Assembly (NCBI GenBank): GCA_028718065.1
Contig: JAQUMP010000079.1
Span: forward strand, 1 to 9,972
DNA: 9,972 nt
Reading direction: 5' to 3'
Source: Chitinivibrionales bacterium
GTDB lineage: Bacteria; Fibrobacterota; Chitinivibrionia; Chitinivibrionales; FEN-1185
In this document: one piece after another, positions 6,461-9,972 of the stretch
Numbering within the stretch: position 1 is the stretch's first letter
Layout of the letters: each line of letters begins with the position of its first letter
Notes under the pieces: generated by a model
What the model was told of the DNA's origin: nothing
What the model saw: only the letters and a program-made list of their open reading frames with translations
Database searches by the model: none
Program-made: the position numbers and the translations under genes

Positions 6461-7912
6461 GTGGCGACAGCATCCATCAAGCGGCCGGCCGATTGCACTG
6501 TTTTAATCGTGGACGACGAGCAGGCGATCTGCGATTTTCTGGCCGATGCGCTCGAAGATTCTTACCAGGTCACAACGTTTCTTTCCGCGCAAGAAGCCAT
6601 TGCGGCGGTGAACGCACGGGATTTTGATGTGGTCATCGCCGACCTTACCATGCCGGACGGCTCGGGAATCGATGTTCTAAAACAGGCCAAAAAAAAAGAT
6701 GAATTCACCGAAGTCATTATTGTTACCGGATACGCGACGCTCTCTTCGGCCACCGAAGCCATTAATTTCGGCGCGGGGTCCTATATCATTAAACCGATCG
6801 TGCGTGACGATTTTTTGCAGCAGGTGGAGCGGGCGGTGGCAACGCGCATCTTTCATTTAAGAAGCCGCCTATTAGTGCAGCAGACGACAGCCATGACGCC
6901 CGATGCTAAAGGGCATCTTTTCGATATAACCGCCCTCTATTATTTTTCGCGTAAGTTAATTCTCACGCAGGAAATAATCGACCTTATGCGGATCATCATG
7001 GAGGAAATCACCACGCGTTTGAACGCGCCCTTTGCGCTCATCGGCGTTAATTGCTGCAATTACCAGGAGCTGTTTGCCCTGGCGCCGAACGGTGAAATTC
7101 CCCCGGCGCGACTCAAGGAAACTATCCTCGCCTGCTGGCAAACCAGTTTTTTTATGCTCGATAAAAAAAGTTTTGAGGAAGGCCAGCCGCCGGTGACGAC
7201 GTTTACCGGCAACCAAACCGGTATTCTTGACATTCAGGGATTGCTGCCGGTGAGTATCCCGATGGTCGTTTTGGGACAAACCATCGGCTCTCTGGTGCTT
7301 TTCAGAAAAACCGCCGTGCTTCCGCACAGCGCCGAATCGCAATTTTTATTTGTTTTGTCTTCGCTCATAACTTCGATCGTCGAGCATGCCTACGCCGACC
7401 GGCAGGCCAAAATGCTGGCGCGCACCGACAGCCTGACCGGGATTGCCAATCATCGTTTTTTTCATGAAGCGCTTGCGCGCGAAATGGCGCGCGCCGACCG
7501 GACGCAATCGATTTTTTCGCTGCTGCTCATCGACATCGATGATTTTAAAAAAGTCAACGATACCTACGGTCATCTTATCGGGGACGTCGTTATTAAAAAT
7601 TTAACCCAACGGGTCACGGCGATGGTCCGGCGCTGCGACGTGCTGGCCCGCTGGGGCGGCGAAGAATTCGCGCTGCTGCTTGCGGATACCCCATTAAACG
7701 GGGCGGCGGTCCTGGCCGACCGTATCTGCAAGAGCCTGGCCGGCGACACGTTGAGCGCGGCCGGACGGTCGATTTCCTATTCCGTGAGCATCGGGCTGGC
7801 GCTCTACACCGGCGGCAGCGGCGCGGACAAAAACATTCTTATCGCCGCGGCCGATAGGGCCCTGTACGCCGCAAAACATAACGGCAAGAACCGGTTCTCC
7901 GTTGCAACTTGA
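6461..7912 (+). CDS. Response regulator with receiver, GAF-like and GGDEF domains (diguanylate cyclase)
   Basis: The 483-residue protein has three parts. Residues about 12-130 are a receiver with D18-D19, phospho-acceptor D61 (IADLTMPDGSG), T89 and K111 (SYIIKPI). Residues about 155-310 look like a GAF-type sensor region: predicted alpha/beta, weakly conserved, ending in a helix that leads to the catalytic domain. Residues about 318-483 are the GGDEF domain, opening with ARTDSLTGIANHRFF, metal-binding IDIDDFKKVNDTYGH, and active-site GGEEF at 399-403. The inhibitory I-site RxxD (R390 to D393) sits the canonical five residues before it. It should make cyclic di-GMP from two GTP when phosphorylated, with product feedback. 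The start is GTG with GAAGGG upstream; no ATG is suitable. No EAL domain and no partner kinase are nearby. waaA follows after 18 bases. Confidence 0.93.
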   Translation: MATASIKRPADCTVLIVDDEQAICDFLADALEDSYQVTTFLSAQEAIAAVNARDFDVVIADLTMPDGSGIDVLKQAKKKDEFTEVIIVTGYATLSSATEAINFGAGSYIIKPIVRDDFLQQVERAVATRIFHLRSRLLVQQTTAMTPDAKGHLFDITALYYFSRKLILTQEIIDLMRIIMEEITTRLNAPFALIGVNCCNYQELFALAPNGEIPPARLKETILACWQTSFFMLDKKSFEEGQPPVTTFTGNQTGILDIQGLLPVSIPMVVLGQTIGSLVLFRKTAVLPHSAESQFLFVLSSLITSIVEHAYADRQAKMLARTDSLTGIANHRFFHEALAREMARADRTQSIFSLLLIDIDDFKKVNDTYGHLIGDVVIKNLTQRVTAMVRRCDVLARWGGEEFALLLADTPLNGAAVLADRICKSLAGDTLSAAGRSISYSVSIGLALYTGGSGADKNILIAAADRALYAAKHNGKNRFSVAT

Positions 7913-7930
7913 CATTAGGTATAATACCCC

Positions 7931-9196
7931 ATGAACCGATTTTTACTCACCCTGTTCGTGCATGGTTACAGCGGTTTTATAGAACTGTTGCGCCTCTTTG
8001 CGCTCCCTTTTTTCGAAAAAAGCGCGTGGGGGGCGCGCGCGAACCTGTCCGAGCGCATGAGCATACCGTACCTGGAACGCGATGTCCGCAAAACAGAGGT
8101 GGTCTGGATCCATGCCGCGTCGCTGGGCGAAGCCAAAGTCGTCTTTAAGTTTCTTGACATCCTGCGTGAAAAATATCCCCGTACGCTCTATGTGCTTACG
8201 GCCACGACCAAGACGGGGCTTGAGTATTTGCAAAATATGCGCAACGAATCCGTATGCGGGGTCGGTTTTCTGCCGCTCGATTCGCTGCGCCTCATGCATC
8301 GTCTCCTGCGACGGTTCCGGGTTAGCCGGGTGTGGCTGGTGGAAACCGAGCTATGGCCCTGCCTGCTGTATGCATGCTTTAGGGCGCGTGTCCCGGTCGG
8401 CATCGTTAACGCCCGCCTGGAGGCGCGTTCCATGGCGCGCTATCGCATCGGTAAAGTTATTATCAAGCCGCTTTTGAGGGCCATCGATTCGATCCTGGCC
8501 CAGAACGACACCTATGCCCTGCGTTTTGAAGAGCTCGGCGTTGACCGAACGCGCATCGCGGTGGTCGGCAACCTCAAGGCCTATATTTCGATCGGCCGTC
8601 CCGCGCGCGAGCGCTGGCTTAATTTACGCAAGCAACTGTCGATTGCGCCGGACGATTTCGTGATCGCCGCCGGCTGCCTGCATAACGGCGAGGGCGCGGT
8701 GATGGCGCGCGCCTGCCGCGTGCTGGGCGAGAACGGCATGCCGGTAAAATGCATCGTGGTCCCGCGCTATTTGCAGGAAGTGCGGGAAATTTTATCCGAG
8801 CTGCCCGAAGGCGCGCTGTACTTACGGGAGATAAAAACCGGCAAGGCCTGGGACATCTGCTGCATAGACAAAATGGGAATCCTCGACGAAGTTTACGCCC
8901 TGGCCGATGTCGCCGTGGTGGGAGGCACCTTTGTCCCGGTGGGCGGTCATAACGTGTGGGACGCCCTGCGTTTTGGCGTCCCGGTGTTTTTCGGGCCGGA
9001 TTACCATACCCAGCAGGAAAGTTGTGAACGCCTGATCGCGGGCGGGGTAGGCTTTAGCGTGCGCGACGGCGAACAGCTTGCCGAGGGTATCCAAAATGTC
9101 ATGCGCCGGGAGCCTAAAAAATTCATCGAAGCGATCTCGCGTTTTAGCGCGGCGGTCAACGGCGAACAATCGAACATCCGGCATTTAATCCCATGA
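7931..9196 (+). CDS. waaA: 3-deoxy-D-manno-octulosonic acid (Kdo) transferase
   Basis: This 421-residue GT-B glycosyltransferase (family GT30) adds Kdo from CMP-Kdo to the lipid A precursor at the cytosolic face of the inner membrane. Evidence in order: an N-terminal hydrophobic anchor (about residues 1-27), HAASLGEA at 61-68 with the presumed catalytic base E67, LVETELWPCLL (136-146), NARLEARSMARY (160-171), VVGNLKAYI, and the nucleotide-sugar-binding GGTFVPVGGHNVWDAL (331-346), all standard for WaaA/KdtA. The length is normal. Whether it adds one, two or more Kdo units cannot be read from the sequence. The ATG at 7931 follows the GGDEF gene by 18 bases, has no clear Shine-Dalgarno, and is preceded by TATAAT. 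It overlaps holA by four bases (ATGA). It implies an outer membrane with lipopolysaccharide. Confidence 0.96.
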   Translation: MNRFLLTLFVHGYSGFIELLRLFALPFFEKSAWGARANLSERMSIPYLERDVRKTEVVWIHAASLGEAKVVFKFLDILREKYPRTLYVLTATTKTGLEYLQNMRNESVCGVGFLPLDSLRLMHRLLRRFRVSRVWLVETELWPCLLYACFRARVPVGIVNARLEARSMARYRIGKVIIKPLLRAIDSILAQNDTYALRFEELGVDRTRIAVVGNLKAYISIGRPARERWLNLRKQLSIAPDDFVIAAGCLHNGEGAVMARACRVLGENGMPVKCIVVPRYLQEVREILSELPEGALYLREIKTGKAWDICCIDKMGILDEVYALADVAVVGGTFVPVGGHNVWDALRFGVPVFFGPDYHTQQESCERLIAGGVGFSVRDGEQLAEGIQNVMRREPKKFIEAISRFSAAVNGEQSNIRHLIP

Positions 9197-9972
9197 AATC
9201 AAAATCGGAACTCGCTCCCGCGCTGTGCGTCTTGCTCGAAGGCGACGATTCCATCGGCCGCGATCTCGAAAACGCGCGCCTGGTGCAAAAGCTGCATGCG
9301 GATTTTCCCGATATCGAGGATATGCGCTATGGAGGCGACGGGCCGTTTACCGCCTTCGCGGAAACGTGCCGGACGCCTTCGCTGTTTTCCTGCCGGCGGA
9401 TTGCACGCGTCAACCATGCCGAAAGTTTGGAGGGCGACGCCCTTGCGCAACTGGCGGAGCTCATCGATGCCGATCTGCCCGACATTTACTTAATCATGAT
9501 CGCCTCTGAGCCGCAAGCGCCTAAAAAACGCGGTGCTAAGACCACCAAGGGAATGGGCTTTGCCGAAGTGCGCAAGCTGGTGCAGCAAAAAGCCTCCCGG
9601 CTGCCGGACCGGGTGATATACCGGGATTTTCCCAAACCGCGCGATTATCAGATGTCTTCGTGGCTGGTCGCCAGGACCCCGCAGCTTTTTAACCGCGCCA
9701 TCTCGCCGGAGGACGCCGATACTTTCCTGGACATCGTGGGCCACGATTTTGATGTTCTCTATTCCGAACTCCAGAAAATCGACCTGACGCTCCCAGCGGG
9801 GCGCCCCTTTGACCGCGGCGCGATAGCTAACATGTCCGGCGGCCTGCGCGATGCCAACCCCTTTGAGCTGGCGCAGGCGCTCGGGCGAAAAGACTTGCGG
9901 CGGGCCCTTCGCATTATCGACAGCCTCTATGCGTTTGCGCCGGCCGGTCCGGTATGCATGAGCGGGCTCTTT
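9193..9972 (+). CDS. holA: DNA polymerase III delta subunit, N-terminal part (runs off the window)
   Basis: From the ATG at 9193 the frame stays open for 260 codons to the window edge; HolA is usually about 330-350 residues, so roughly the last quarter is missing. It opens with MKSKSELAPALCVLLEGDDS, matching the early beta strand and GxD turn of delta subunits. The most diagnostic part is residues about 178-249: DADTFLDIVGHDFDVLYSELQKIDL, then NPFELAQALGRKDLRRALRIIDSLY, the domain II-III region. No Walker A motif is present, as expected for delta. Role: it opens the beta sliding clamp within the clamp-loader complex. The ATG overlaps the waaA stop (ATGA), so the two are translationally coupled. 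The residue 105-120 segment, basic and unlike the usual sequence, lowers certainty only slightly. Confidence 0.85.
   Translation, partial: MKSKSELAPALCVLLEGDDSIGRDLENARLVQKLHADFPDIEDMRYGGDGPFTAFAETCRTPSLFSCRRIARVNHAESLEGDALAQLAELIDADLPDIYLIMIASEPQAPKKRGAKTTKGMGFAEVRKLVQQKASRLPDRVIYRDFPKPRDYQMSSWLVARTPQLFNRAISPEDADTFLDIVGHDFDVLYSELQKIDLTLPAGRPFDRGAIANMSGGLRDANPFELAQALGRKDLRRALRIIDSLYAFAPAGPVCMSGLF

Overview
The window reads as a chromosomal segment of a Gram-negative, probably anaerobic bacterium of moderate-to-high G+C. Three things support this: a Kdo transferase for lipopolysaccharide (WaaA), standard bacterial housekeeping genes (EttA, the DNA polymerase III delta subunit), and a mercury-methylation gene pair (hgcA-hgcB), which is known only from anaerobic or microaerobic lineages. 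I cannot name a phylum from sequence alone. The animal-like UDP-glucose dehydrogenase and the standalone CheX/CheY pair would fit FCB/PVC-type or deltaproteobacterial-type genomes equally well.

Layout. Bases 1-426 (+) hold the C-terminal end of an EttA-type ABC-F ATPase. A two-gene + strand unit follows: a CheX-like phosphatase (635-1093) and a single-domain CheY-like receiver (1119-1475). Converging on it is a tight five-gene minus-strand operon at 4801-1517, in the order arsR, hgcA, hgcB, arsC, acr3. Its junctions are a 1-base TAATG overlap, a 4-base ATGA overlap, a 13-base gap and an 8-base overlap. It starts from a good sigma-70-like promoter whose -10 lies inside an inverted repeat that looks like the ArsR operator. 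Upstream on the same strand is an animal-type UDP-glucose 6-dehydrogenase (6295-4919). Divergent from it, on the + strand, is a receiver-sensor-GGDEF response regulator (6461-7912), followed closely by waaA (7931-9196) and, with a 4-base overlap, the start of holA (9193 to the window edge).

How the genes work together. The centrepiece is the arsR-hgcAB-arsC-acr3 operon. HgcA, a corrinoid-dependent membrane protein, and HgcB, its 2[4Fe-4S] ferredoxin, together convert Hg(II) to methylmercury. Here they sit inside a complete arsenic-resistance set: an ArsR repressor with a Cys-X-Cys arsenite site, a thioredoxin-type arsenate reductase and an Acr3 arsenite exporter. The arrangement predicts that arsenite, rather than mercury itself, controls the mercury-methylation genes, and it suggests that HgcAB might act on or with arsenic. 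The families are known; the embedding of hgcAB within an ars operon, the overlapping operator/promoter and the Cys-rich N terminus of this HgcA are the points worth following up.

No gene-free stretch exceeds 300 bases. I found no rRNA, tRNA, CRISPR array, insertion sequence or integrase.
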